A stretch of 64,000 bases of DNA from Bacteroidota bacterium (GTDB taxonomy: Bacteria; Bacteroidota; Bacteroidia; Flavobacteriales; Weeksellaceae), in the NCBI GenBank assembly GCA_018266955.1, contig JAFDZI010000016.1:1-64000 (forward strand). The letters are read 5' to 3'. The number at the start of each line of letters is the position of its first letter. The first letter of the stretch is position 1. The position numbers were made by a program, and so were the translations under genes. Below the pieces are notes generated by a model, which did no database searches, was not told where the DNA came from, and worked only from the letters and a program-made list of their open reading frames with translations. Shown here piece by piece: positions 26,403 through 35,003 of this stretch.

Positions 26403-27431
26403 TTAGTCTCTATTTTTCAAAAACCATTCCACAAATTTTTTTATGCCATTTTGGAACTTCGTTTTTGGATGGTAGCCTAAAAGAGTTTGTGCCTTTTCAA
26501 TATCCGCATTGGTTTTGGACACATCGCCAGGTTGCATTGGGAGTAACTTTTTAATGGCTTTTTGGTTCAAATTTGTTTCTATTTCCCCCAGCATTTCGTC
26601 TAAACGAATTACTTCATTTTCCCCTAAATTAAACACTTCATACACCCTATCGTTTTGATGCAAATAGCCTATCGATCTCACAATACCATCAATTATGTCA
26701 TCAATATAAGTATAATCTCTGGCCGTACTTCCGTCCCCATAAAAAGGGACTTCTTGCTTTTTAAGTATGCTTTGTGTAAATTTTCTGATGGCAAGATCTG
26801 GTCTTTGTCTTGGTCCATATACGGTAAAAAACCTCAGCTGCACCATATCTATTCCATATAAATGATGGTACACATGTCCCATAATTTCGCCACACTTTTT
26901 GGTAGCGGCATAAGGAGATATTGGGTAATCTACATTATCCTTTTCATTGAATGGAATTTTCTCATTATTCCCATAAACACTGGAACTTGAAGCACATACA
27001 AACTTTTTAACTGAAAATTCTTTACATAATTCCCACAAATTCATCGAGCCACGAAGGTTCACTTCCTCATAGTCCAGAGGCCTTTCTATTGATGGTCTTA
27101 CACCAGCCAATGCAGCTAAATGGATCACCATGTCCACCGTATGGTTTTCAAAGATAGATTTCAACCCTTCTTTATCGCGAATATCTTGAAAATAAAGCGT
27201 ATATTTATCTGAATTACACACTGTTATCAACTTTTGGATATCCGAATCTTTATCTGAATAATGAAAATGGTGATTATTATTGGTACTTTCTAAAGTATTT
27301 TGAATTTTAATACGATAATCGTAAAAACTGTCAAAATTATCAATATTAATGACAGAATGTCCACTTTTCAATAAGTTCTCTACCAAATGAGAGCCAATAA
27401 AACCACTTCCGCCTGTAACCAAATAAGTCAT
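26403..27431 (-). CDS. NAD-dependent epimerase, probable UDP-glucuronate 4-epimerase
   Basis: This short-chain dehydrogenase-type protein of 342 residues has the Rossmann motif TGGSGFIGSHL at the N-terminus, an SSSVYG catalytic Ser/Thr segment and the YAATK catalytic Tyr-Lys pair. The spacing and segments such as DNFDSFYDYRIK, FFTVYGPRQRPDLAI and FYGDGSTARDYTYIDDI fit the UDP-glucuronate 4-epimerase (CapI-like) group, which makes UDP-galacturonate for surface polysaccharides. I chose ATG 27431 (MTYLVTGG) over an upstream start adding six residues. It stands alone; no polysaccharide cluster is next to it. Confidence 0.88.
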   Translation of the reverse strand: MTYLVTGGSGFIGSHLVENLLKSGHSVINIDNFDSFYDYRIKIQNTLESTNNNHHFHYSDKDSDIQKLITVCNSDKYTLYFQDIRDKEGLKSIFENHTVDMVIHLAALAGVRPSIERPLDYEEVNLRGSMNLWELCKEFSVKKFVCASSSSVYGNNEKIPFNEKDNVDYPISPYAATKKCGEIMGHVYHHLYGIDMVQLRFFTVYGPRQRPDLAIRKFTQSILKKQEVPFYGDGSTARDYTYIDDIIDGIVRSIGYLHQNDRVYEVFNLGENEVIRLDEMLGEIETNLNQKAIKKLLPMQPGDVSKTNADIEKAQTLLGYHPKTKFQNGIKKFVEWFLKNRD

Positions 27432-27509
27432 AAAATTGTGTTTTTGCAATTTTATGGATTTAAAGATTGATAGGCAATATTTTTTTTAACATTATTTTGT
27501 GAAAAATAC

Positions 27510-27517
27510 TAAATTTG
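27510..27517 (+). promoter_or_regulatory. -7 box of the small lipoprotein gene
   Basis: TAAATTTG matches TAnnTTTG; no -33 TTG is properly spaced. It argues for the ATG at 27545 rather than upstream alternatives. Confidence 0.45.
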
Positions 27518-27544
27518 TGTCACCAAACTTTAAATATTCATTCT

Positions 27545-27826
27545 ATGAAAAAAACATTATTCGCAACTTTATGTTGTTTGTTATCTGTGATTTCCGTTAC
27601 TTCATGTAGTAAAAAAGAGGAACAAAAAACCACAGAGAGCACAGAAGTACAACAAGACTCAACAAAAATCCAACAAGATGAAGAAGTCTTGATTAATGAC
27701 TCTGCTACTGTAAAAACTGCAACAGGTGTAGCTGATGAAGAAAAAAATGCACAATCCCAAGAAACCAAAGAAGGGGAACAATTAAAAAAAGATGAAGCAC
27801 AACTAAAAAAAGATGAAAAAAAATAA
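27545..27826 (+). CDS. Small charged lipoprotein of unknown function
   Basis: The 93-residue product has a signal peptide with lipobox VTSC (Cys21). The mature part is almost entirely low-complexity, rich in Lys, Glu, Gln, Thr and Asp, with a short tandem repeat at the end (LKKDEAQ LKKDEKK). It is probably disordered and displayed from a membrane. No function can be assigned. A good terminator follows. Confidence 0.7.
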   Translation: MKKTLFATLCCLLSVISVTSCSKKEEQKTTESTEVQQDSTKIQQDEEVLINDSATVKTATGVADEEKNAQSQETKEGEQLKKDEAQLKKDEKK

Positions 27827-27850
27827 ATCATCTCATCATCTTTAAAAAAA

Positions 27851-27888
27851 AACAGGCTTTCCGATTCATTTGGGAAGCTTTGTTTTTT
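27851..27888 (+). terminator. Rho-independent terminator
   Basis: The stem aacaggctttcc/gggaagctttgtt with one bulged base (27851-27883) is followed by six T. Confidence 0.75.
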
Positions 27889-27976
27889 AGTATCCCTTAT
27901 TTATCGTGTTATTATCAGAAAAAAAGCAAAAACAATTTCATTAATTTTATCCTTATCTTTATAAAAATTTTTATTC

Positions 27977-28771
27977 ATGATTTTTGAAGGTCCCTTTCTT
28001 AAAATGCCCACATCTATAGGCAATCCCATACAATATTACCTCAACCTTTCACAAGATTTACTCTCTGTAAATCAATTGATTGGAAAAATCATTACGCTCA
28101 AACACATAGGCTATTCCTGCGTTAATTGTGGTAAAAATGAAAAAATCTTCAGGATGGGATTTTGTAAAAAATGTTTTTTCGAAAGTCCTTACGCCAGCGA
28201 AACCATCATTAGACCAGAACTTTCTAAGGCTCATTTGGGAGAGGAAGAAAGAGATTTGGAGATCGAAAAAGAAATTCAATTGCAACCCCATATTGTTTAC
28301 CTAGCCTACACAGGCGATGTAAAAGTTGGCGTTACCAGAGAAACCCAAGTACCTACCCGATGGATAGACCAAGGCGCCACCTTGGCTTTACCTATTGCTA
28401 AAACCGAAAACCGCTATCAGGCTGGCATGATAGAAGTAGCGTTAAAAAATCATTTGGCCGACAAAACCAATTACAAAAAAATGTTGAGCGAACAAGGGGA
28501 ATATGTGGACTTGTATGAGTTTAGAAATCGAGTAAAAGAGTACATCCCAGAAGATTTTCGATTATTTTATCTGGCAGATGAAACCATTGTATCACTAGAT
28601 TATCCTTATACTGTACCAGAAAAAATAAATGCTTTTACATTAGATAAATTTCCAACTTTTTCTAGTGTTTTAAGAGGCATCAAAGGACAATACCTTTGTT
28701 TTGACGATGGAAATGTAATGAATGTGAGAAATCATGAAGGCTATGTGGTACAACTGGAAATTATCAAATAA
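27977..28771 (+). CDS. DUF2797 protein with zinc-ribbon motif
   Basis: The 264-residue protein belongs to the uncharacterised DUF2797 family. A CxxC...CxxC zinc-ribbon (CVNC and CKKC at about residues 47-66) is followed by a domain with YLAYTGDVKVGVTR and RWIDQGA, which resembles the GIY-YIG nuclease-type start, and DKTNYKKML. The GIY-YIG likeness is my reading of the pattern, not a proven activity. It sits alone between two terminators, with TATCTTTA (one base off the -7 consensus) about 20 nt upstream of the ATG. Confidence 0.85.
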   Translation: MIFEGPFLKMPTSIGNPIQYYLNLSQDLLSVNQLIGKIITLKHIGYSCVNCGKNEKIFRMGFCKKCFFESPYASETIIRPELSKAHLGEEERDLEIEKEIQLQPHIVYLAYTGDVKVGVTRETQVPTRWIDQGATLALPIAKTENRYQAGMIEVALKNHLADKTNYKKMLSEQGEYVDLYEFRNRVKEYIPEDFRLFYLADETIVSLDYPYTVPEKINAFTLDKFPTFSSVLRGIKGQYLCFDDGNVMNVRNHEGYVVQLEIIK

Positions 28772-28786
28772 AAAAATCTTAAATAA

Positions 28787-28824
28787 AAATAACTCGCAAC
28801 CTTCATTGCGAGTTATTTCTTTTT
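28787..28824. terminator. Bidirectional terminator
   Basis: A perfect 13-bp stem (aaataactcgcaa/ttgcgagttattt, 28787-28818) has A on the left and T on the right and separates two convergent genes. Confidence 0.88.
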
Positions 28825-28897
28825 GAAAAACGGATTTTTCATTTAAAAAGAGGAACAAAGTAAAAACATATTCTTTTTTGTTCCGACATTTTGTATT

Positions 28898-31027
28898 TTA
28901 CTTCTTTTCTAATTTCTTGATGCCCATTTCGTATAAAGCGAAACTTAGCAAATCGGTATTTTCGCCTATTACTTGGGCGGTGCTTCTACCTGCTCCATGC
29001 CCTGCGTTTACTTCAATTCTAATTAATATCGGCTGTTGGCAATTTTGTTTTGCTTGCAATTCGGCACCCAATTTAAAAGAATGTGCCGGCACTACTCTAT
29101 CATCATGGTCGCTGGTAATAATCATGGTGGAAGGATAGCAAATTCCTTTTCTAACATTGTGCACCGGAGAATAAGAATACAAATATTCGAACATTTCTTT
29201 GGAATCCTCCGCCGTGCCGTAATCGTACGACCAGCCTGCTCCAGCGGTAAATTTATTATACCTCAGCATATCCAAAACTCCAACCCCAGGGAAGGCAACT
29301 TTGGCCAAATCGGGTCTCATGGTCATGGTGGCACCTACTAATAATCCGCCATTAGATCTTCCTGAAAGCGCCATATATTCTTTGGAGGTATAACCTTTGG
29401 TTTGTAGATATTCTCCAGCTGCTATAAAATCGTTAAAAACATTTTTCTTTTGAAGTTTGGTTCCTGCGTCATGCCATTTTTTACCATATTCGCCACCCCC
29501 TCTCAAATTGGGAACCGCATATATACCGCCATTATCCATCCACACAGCATTAACCACAGAAAAAGAAGGTGTTAGACTGATATTAAAACCTCCGTATCCA
29601 TATAAAATTGTTGGGTTTTTACCATCGAGTTTAATACCTTTTTTATAAGAAATCATCATTGGAATTTTCGTTCCATCTTTGGAAGTATAAAAAACCTGTT
29701 CCGAAACATAATCTTCTGGATTAAATTTCACTTTAGGCTTTTGATACACTATAGAAGTACCCGATTCTACATTGTATTTATAAATGGTAGGTGGAGTAAT
29801 GTAATTGGTAAAAGTGTAGTACAAATCTTTCTCTTTGTCTTTTCCTCCAAAGCCACTAGCGGTACCATTCCCAGGTAATTTAATTTCTCGAATTAATTTT
29901 CCGTTATAGTCCAATTGTTGCACAAACGAAAGAGCATCTTTCATGTATTTGGCAAACAAATACCCTCCCCCAGTGGAGATTTGCAATACTTCTTTGGTTT
30001 CGGCAATTACAGTTTGCCAATCATTGGGTTTTTGAATATTGACTTTTACTAATTTATTATTGGGTGCGTCTTTGTCGGTCATCAAATATAGAAAATCTCC
30101 TTTGGTATCGACAACGGAACTAGAATTAGCAAAACCTTTTTGCAAAGGAATCCAGTCGGATTTTGTTTTTAAATCTTTGATGTACAATTCATTTCCACTG
30201 GTGGTTTCGGAAGCAGATAAAATTAAAAATCGTTGATCTTCGGATACGCCAATCCCCATGTATCTTCTTTTAAAATCTTGTCCACCAATCACCAATTTGT
30301 CCTCACTTTGCTTGGTTCCCAGCTTATGAAAATATACTTTTTGCATATCGGTAATTCCGGACAACCTACTTCCTTCTTTGGGTTGGTCGTAAGTGGAATA
30401 ATAAAAACCTTCGTCGCCCAGCCAAGAGGCACCAGAAAATTTCATTACGATAGGTTCATCAATAATTTTCTTGGTTCCCACCTCCATGATGATGATTTTT
30501 TGCCAATCCGATCCTCCTTCGGAAATGGAATAGCCTACCAAAGTTCCTTTTTTGTTAAAAGAAATACCAGACATAGAGGTCGTCCCTTTTTCGGAAAACT
30601 TATTGGGATCTAAAAACACTTCTGTTTTTCCATTCTTATCCGTTCGGTACAAAACGGATTGTGCCTGCAGGCCATCGTTTTTGTAAAAATAAGTGTAGTT
30701 TCCTTTTTTGAATGGCGCAGAGATTTTTTCGTAATTCCAAATGTCATTCAACTCTTTTCTGATGTCTTCACGGAAAGGAATTTTTGAAAGATAATCGTTG
30801 GTGAAAATATTTTCTTTTTTCACCCACTCTTGTGTCTCTTGGGAGCGATCATTTTCCAACCAACGATAAGGGTCGTTCACATCTTTACCGAAATAGACAT
30901 CTTTTTGGTCCACCTTTGGGGTAATGGGATATTTCATTTCTTGCGCTTGTAAGTTAGGGTATCCAGCACCTAGGATGAAAAGGAAAATAGGTGCTACATT
31001 TTTAATTTTGGAGAGGTTCATAAACAT
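28898..31027 (-). CDS. Prolyl oligopeptidase, S9A family, secreted
   Basis: The protein cleaves short peptides after proline by family inference. It has a signal peptide (ending near LQAQ, about residue 29), the seven-bladed propeller region and a C-terminal alpha/beta-hydrolase domain with the nucleophile in GRSNGGLL, the Asp in DHDDRVVP and the His in NAGHGAGRS. The 709 residues match the usual size. A second in-frame ATG six bases downstream is equally possible as the start. The export signal suggests a periplasmic enzyme for peptide feeding. It is monocistronic. Confidence 0.94.
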   Translation of the reverse strand: MFMNLSKIKNVAPIFLFILGAGYPNLQAQEMKYPITPKVDQKDVYFGKDVNDPYRWLENDRSQETQEWVKKENIFTNDYLSKIPFREDIRKELNDIWNYEKISAPFKKGNYTYFYKNDGLQAQSVLYRTDKNGKTEVFLDPNKFSEKGTTSMSGISFNKKGTLVGYSISEGGSDWQKIIIMEVGTKKIIDEPIVMKFSGASWLGDEGFYYSTYDQPKEGSRLSGITDMQKVYFHKLGTKQSEDKLVIGGQDFKRRYMGIGVSEDQRFLILSASETTSGNELYIKDLKTKSDWIPLQKGFANSSSVVDTKGDFLYLMTDKDAPNNKLVKVNIQKPNDWQTVIAETKEVLQISTGGGYLFAKYMKDALSFVQQLDYNGKLIREIKLPGNGTASGFGGKDKEKDLYYTFTNYITPPTIYKYNVESGTSIVYQKPKVKFNPEDYVSEQVFYTSKDGTKIPMMISYKKGIKLDGKNPTILYGYGGFNISLTPSFSVVNAVWMDNGGIYAVPNLRGGGEYGKKWHDAGTKLQKKNVFNDFIAAGEYLQTKGYTSKEYMALSGRSNGGLLVGATMTMRPDLAKVAFPGVGVLDMLRYNKFTAGAGWSYDYGTAEDSKEMFEYLYSYSPVHNVRKGICYPSTMIITSDHDDRVVPAHSFKLGAELQAKQNCQQPILIRIEVNAGHGAGRSTAQVIGENTDLLSFALYEMGIKKLEKK

Positions 31028-31159
31028 TGAATTTAATTAAACTAATATTTTAGTTGATTCTACAAATGATAATTAATAAAAACATAAAATAAAAACTTTT
31101 CAAAAATAGCGAATAATAGTGAATGAATGATTATCTGTGAAAATTTAACACAATTAAAC

Positions 31160-31265
31160 AACTCTGTTGTGAAAGGTCTCCCCACGCTTGTACCAAGCAT
31201 TACAATCCCCACAATTGCATGATTTGTTCCCGCTGAGCAAAGTCTCCCGGCTTTGTACCACTGCT
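31160..31265 (+). repeat. Degenerate palindromic intergenic repeat, copy B
   Basis: This lies in the 370-bp gap between the oligopeptidase and GH3 genes. Bases 31184-31212 match 26 of 29 bases of the reverse complement of 3820-3848. Downstream is a hairpin caaag...ctttg (31238-31255) like the one in copy A, and upstream a palindromic acaactctgttgt. The remainder of the gap (31028-31159 and 31266-31385) is AT-rich with no other feature I can name. Confidence 0.5.
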
Positions 31266-31385
31266 TTATCCATCAACCATTTAATTTTTCAAAAAGATTC
31301 ATTCCTTTTACTTTCACTATCATTCATACAGAAAATTCAAAACAAATAAATATTTCAAAATCACATTTTGAATATCAAAAAAAAT

Positions 31386-31393
31386 TATCTTTG
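31386..31393 (+). promoter_or_regulatory. -7 box of the GH3 gene, almost touching the start codon
   Basis: TATCTTTG matches TAnnTTTG and ends five bases before the ATG at 31399. A TTTG lies only 15 nt upstream, shorter than usual. The transcript would start at or very near the ATG. Confidence 0.55.
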
Positions 31394-31398
31394 TGAAT

Positions 31399-32922
31399 AT
31401 GGCAACAAAAGCACTCTTCAATTCAGTAGTTAATTGGTTTATCAAACAAAGAATCGATCAAATTCAGCATTTTATCGATTATCCTATTGATACCCAACAT
31501 GGGGTTTTGTTCTCACAACTCTATCATGCCGAAAATACAGAATATGGCAAGAAATACGGGTTTAGTAGTATTTCGTCCTACGAAGATTTTAAAAATAAAG
31601 TCCCAGTAGTGAGCTACGAAGGGATAGAACCCTTTATAGAACGAGCAAGACAAGGAGAGAAAGACATCATTTGGCCAGGACAAATCCGAAATTTTGCTAA
31701 ATCGTCTGGAACCACGAATGCCAAAAGCAAATACATTCCCATTACCGAAGAAAGTTTGGAATTTTGCCACTTAAAAGCCGGAAAAGATTTGGTGTCCATC
31801 TATGCCAACAACCATCCCGAAAACCAGTTGTTTGTCAATAAAAATCTTAGACTGGGAGGCAGTGCCGAGTTGTACGAAAATTTCAATTCAAAATTTGGAG
31901 ACCTTTCTGCCATACTCATCGACAACCTTCCGTTTTGGGTAGAAATAACCACCACGCCGTCCAAAAAAGTTTCGCTCATGTCCGAGTGGGAAACCAAACT
32001 AAAAGCCATCATAGCCGAAGTGAGAAACGAAAATGTAGGCAGCTTAACAGGTGTGCCTAGTTGGATGATGGTGCTATTACAAAGGCTTTTACAAGAAACC
32101 AACAAGGCTAGTATTTCGGAAATTTGGCCCAACTTGGAGGTCTTTTTTCACGGGGGCATCAGCTTTAAACCCTACCGAGATCAGTACAAAAAAATCATAG
32201 GAAAAGAGATTAATTACTATGAGATATACAACGCATCCGAAGGTTTCTTTGCCATACAAGACCAAAGTGGCAGCGACGAAATGCTTCTGATGCTGGATTA
32301 TGGTATATTTTATGAATTTATTTCATTAGACGAAATAGGACAAGAACATCCCAACACCCTGTCGCTAGAACAAGTAGAAATTGGTAAAATTTATGCCATG
32401 GTGATTACCACCAATGGTGGGTTATGGCGTTATATGATAGGCGATACCATCGTTTTTACCTCTACCCAACCCTACCGAATTCGTGTGGCTGGGAGAACCA
32501 AGCACTACATCAATGCTTTTGGCGAAGAATTGATGATAGATAATGTAGAAACGGCTTTGGCAAAGGCTTGCGAAAGTTCTGGCGCAACGATAAGAGAGTA
32601 CACAGGTGCTCCCGTTTATATGAAAGACGGAGAAAGTGGTGCCCACGAGTGGATTTTTGAATTTGATGAAAAACCAAGTGATCTGAACTATTTTATTGAG
32701 GTTTTCGACAATAATTTAAAAGCAGTGAACTCCGACTACGAAGCCAAACGATATAACAACATGACACTCAAAAAGCCCATGGTTCATATCGCAAAAGAAA
32801 ATTTATTTTATGCTTGGATGGAAAGAAAAGGGAAATTGGGCGGACAAAATAAAGTTCCACGACTGAGCAATACTAGAGAATTCATCGATCCTCTTTTGGC
32901 TCTCAATCAACGCTTAGCTTAG
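31399..32922 (+). CDS. GH3 auxin-responsive promoter family protein (acyl-acid amido synthetase fold)
   Basis: The 507-residue protein belongs to the GH3 family of acyl-adenylate-forming enzymes, which in plants join amino acids to jasmonate or auxin. The ATP-binding motif AKSSGTTNAKSKYIP (about residues 100-114) and the segments YEIYNASEGFFA and RYMIGD with IRVAGRTKHYINAFGEEL are typical. The bacterial substrate is unknown. Start at ATG 31399, since the GTG six bases upstream is the end of the -7 box. Its 3' end overlaps the convergent lipoprotein gene by 20 bp. Confidence 0.92.
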   Translation: MATKALFNSVVNWFIKQRIDQIQHFIDYPIDTQHGVLFSQLYHAENTEYGKKYGFSSISSYEDFKNKVPVVSYEGIEPFIERARQGEKDIIWPGQIRNFAKSSGTTNAKSKYIPITEESLEFCHLKAGKDLVSIYANNHPENQLFVNKNLRLGGSAELYENFNSKFGDLSAILIDNLPFWVEITTTPSKKVSLMSEWETKLKAIIAEVRNENVGSLTGVPSWMMVLLQRLLQETNKASISEIWPNLEVFFHGGISFKPYRDQYKKIIGKEINYYEIYNASEGFFAIQDQSGSDEMLLMLDYGIFYEFISLDEIGQEHPNTLSLEQVEIGKIYAMVITTNGGLWRYMIGDTIVFTSTQPYRIRVAGRTKHYINAFGEELMIDNVETALAKACESSGATIREYTGAPVYMKDGESGAHEWIFEFDEKPSDLNYFIEVFDNNLKAVNSDYEAKRYNNMTLKKPMVHIAKENLFYAWMERKGKLGGQNKVPRLSNTREFIDPLLALNQRLA

Positions 32923-33253
32923 GTTGTTTTTCGGGAGAGGTGTCCACGGGTTTTTCATCCATTTTAATGGATTTTTCAACTTCTTTTTTCAGTTTTTCTT
33001 CCAAGGCTTTTTGCCTTTTAAGTTCCGCTTCTTTTTCAAGAGCTTTTTTCAAAGAGTCTTGATAGTTTTGTGAAGACATTCTAATTCTTCTAGCTACTTC
33101 TGCAGAAGTTGCCCCTGGCGAAAAAGAATCAACAGGCGTCGTATCGTACTTTGGTTCAATGTACGGACTGTCTGGATAAGTGAGTTCCACATTTTTTTTG
33201 AAACAATTGTAGAAACAAAAAAACAGTCCTAAAGCAAAATATATTTTTTTCAT
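32903..33253 (-). CDS. Small predicted lipoprotein with charged helical tail
   Basis: The 116-residue product has a hydrophobic leader with a likely lipobox FYNC at Cys17. Residues about 55-100 are rich in Lys and Glu (for example LKKALEKEAELKRQKALEEK) and probably form a coiled coil. I do not recognise a family. It overlaps the EEP gene upstream by four bases (ATGA), which suggests translational coupling, and overlaps the convergent GH3 gene by 20 bp at the 3' end. Confidence 0.7.
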   Translation of the reverse strand: MKKIYFALGLFFCFYNCFKKNVELTYPDSPYIEPKYDTTPVDSFSPGATSAEVARRIRMSSQNYQDSLKKALEKEAELKRQKALEEKLKKEVEKSIKMDEKPVDTSPEKQPKLSVD

Positions 33254-34236
33254 TCATTTAGTATTTTAAATTCTGCAATCACCGGAAAATGATCGGAAAT
33301 GTTCACCGAGCGATCCACTTGATAGGTTAATGCTTTAATTTGACTTGAACTAAGGATATAATCAATCCTAATTGGAATTTTATAATCATGAAAACTAGTT
33401 GCCCAACCCGATCCACTAAGTACAAAAGCATCACTCAATCCCTTGGAAAGTTGGTAGTATTCGTACGAATTAGGAACCGAATTAAAGTCGCCACATAAAA
33501 TTACAGGATAAGGAGATTTCGCGATAAACTCTTTAATCTCCGAAACCTGTTCGGCATGAATTTTAAAGGTTTTTAGTAAAGTGGATAAAACGATTTTGCC
33601 TTTAATTTCATTTTGATCCATATCTTGACTGGGCATAATTTTATTTTTTACAAAAAAATACGGTTCCAGATAAACATTAATGCACCGAATAATTTTTCCT
33701 TTCACCAAAATGTCTGCAAATTGCGCTTTTCCAATTCTTTCTTTGTCTTCCATAAAAGTGCCTTGCTTCAGAATTTTATAACGGCTATAGATTGATAACA
33801 ACCACTCTTGATCCGTCTGATACTTCAAATCAAGTTCTGGCATAGAAGCCCCTTTAGTTCCGGATTCTTGCAAAAAAACCAAATCTGCCTTTTGCGCATT
33901 AAGATAGTCCTGAGCATTTTTTTTGCTTTTATTGTTAAATGTAATCACTTTTAAATCTGCTGACTGGCTTTGTACCGGATGATAATTTACCCACCGTAAT
34001 GTGGGAAGGACAAAAAATACCGTTCCAAGAATGAAAATGACCGCTCTTTTTTTGAATTGAATAATCCAAAATCCCAACAATAAGCAATGTAAAGCCATTA
34101 AAAAGGGAAATGCCAAAGACAACAAGTTGAAATACGAAAACAACTTTGGCGATAAAAAGGTATTAAAAAATACACTCATTAGCAAAAGCAAAATGAGGAG
34201 ATGAATTCCTGTAAATAATATTCGAATCGCTTTCAA
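33250..34236 (-). CDS. Membrane-anchored endonuclease/exonuclease/phosphatase-family protein
   Basis: Three hydrophobic segments (about residues 5-27, 38-60 and 66-84) precede a DNase I-like EEP domain. The catalytic pattern is present: VITFNNKSK, VFLQES, CGDFNSVPNS, RIDYILSS and SDHFPVIAEF. Such proteins hydrolyse phosphodiesters in nucleic acids, lipids or sugar phosphates; the target here is unknown. It lies three bases after the rhomboid gene and overlaps the lipoprotein gene, in a unit that begins with mutL. Confidence 0.9.
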   Translation of the reverse strand: MKAIRILFTGIHLLILLLLMSVFFNTFLSPKLFSYFNLLSLAFPFLMALHCLLLGFWIIQFKKRAVIFILGTVFFVLPTLRWVNYHPVQSQSADLKVITFNNKSKKNAQDYLNAQKADLVFLQESGTKGASMPELDLKYQTDQEWLLSIYSRYKILKQGTFMEDKERIGKAQFADILVKGKIIRCINVYLEPYFFVKNKIMPSQDMDQNEIKGKIVLSTLLKTFKIHAEQVSEIKEFIAKSPYPVILCGDFNSVPNSYEYYQLSKGLSDAFVLSGSGWATSFHDYKIPIRIDYILSSSQIKALTYQVDRSVNISDHFPVIAEFKILNE

Positions 34237-34239
34237 AAT

Positions 34240-34998
34240 TTAATAAATTCTAAATCGATTTTTCTTCCAATATCGCGCCATAAAATACCCGACAATAGCC
34301 CCACCTACATGAGCAAAATGAGCCACTCCTCCTACATTTCCGCTCAGCCCTAGATAGATAGATACCACAATGATGATGGGCAATAATACTTTGGCTTTAA
34401 TAGGAAAAGGAATAAACATAAACATTAGTTTGGCGTCCGGAAATAAGGTTGCAAAAGCGGCCACAATTCCAAAAATTGCTCCCGAGGCACCCAACATAGG
34501 ACTTCTAAGATCCATAAATAGCTGACGAGAAAGCTCAATTCCTTGTTGCGATTTGGCCTCGATGGTTAAATCGCCCTGATAATTAAGTGCCGATTTTCTG
34601 TAAATTTCACTTACATCGACACCCAAATTTTGCAACTCGGACACCAATTGATTTACTTGATAAAAATTCCAAAGATTGAATAGTAAAAAAGAACCAATAC
34701 CACTAAGAAAATACAACCACAAATATTTTTTTTGCCCTAAAGATTGTTCCAAAACGGGACCAAAACTCCATAGCGTAAGCATATTAAACAAAATATGGGT
34801 AATGCCAATTCCTTGTCCTAGCGGTGCATGCATAAACATGTGAGTAAGAATTTGCCAAATTCTAAAATTCGGAGAAAAAGGATAATACGCCGATAGCACA
34901 TTGTATAAAGCACCTCCCATCAAGAGATTGGTAAGGAGATACACCACTACATTGATGAGGATAATCGTACGCGTTATAGGAGGAATATTTTGAAACAT
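34240..34998 (-). CDS. Rhomboid family intramembrane serine protease
   Basis: The 252-residue protein has six predicted membrane helices. The catalytic Ser is in GASGAIFG (about residues 165-172) and the partner His in AHFAHVGGAIVG (about 226-237), completing the Ser-His dyad. Between the helices there is a long soluble loop (about 113-155) of the kind common in Bacteroidota rhomboids. It would cut single-pass membrane proteins. It begins five bases after the mutL stop. Confidence 0.93.
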   Translation of the reverse strand: MFQNIPPITRTIILINVVVYLLTNLLMGGALYNVLSAYYPFSPNFRIWQILTHMFMHAPLGQGIGITHILFNMLTLWSFGPVLEQSLGQKKYLWLYFLSGIGSFLLFNLWNFYQVNQLVSELQNLGVDVSEIYRKSALNYQGDLTIEAKSQQGIELSRQLFMDLRSPMLGASGAIFGIVAAFATLFPDAKLMFMFIPFPIKAKVLLPIIIVVSIYLGLSGNVGGVAHFAHVGGAIVGYFMARYWKKNRFRIY

Positions 34999-35003
34999 AA
35001 GGC

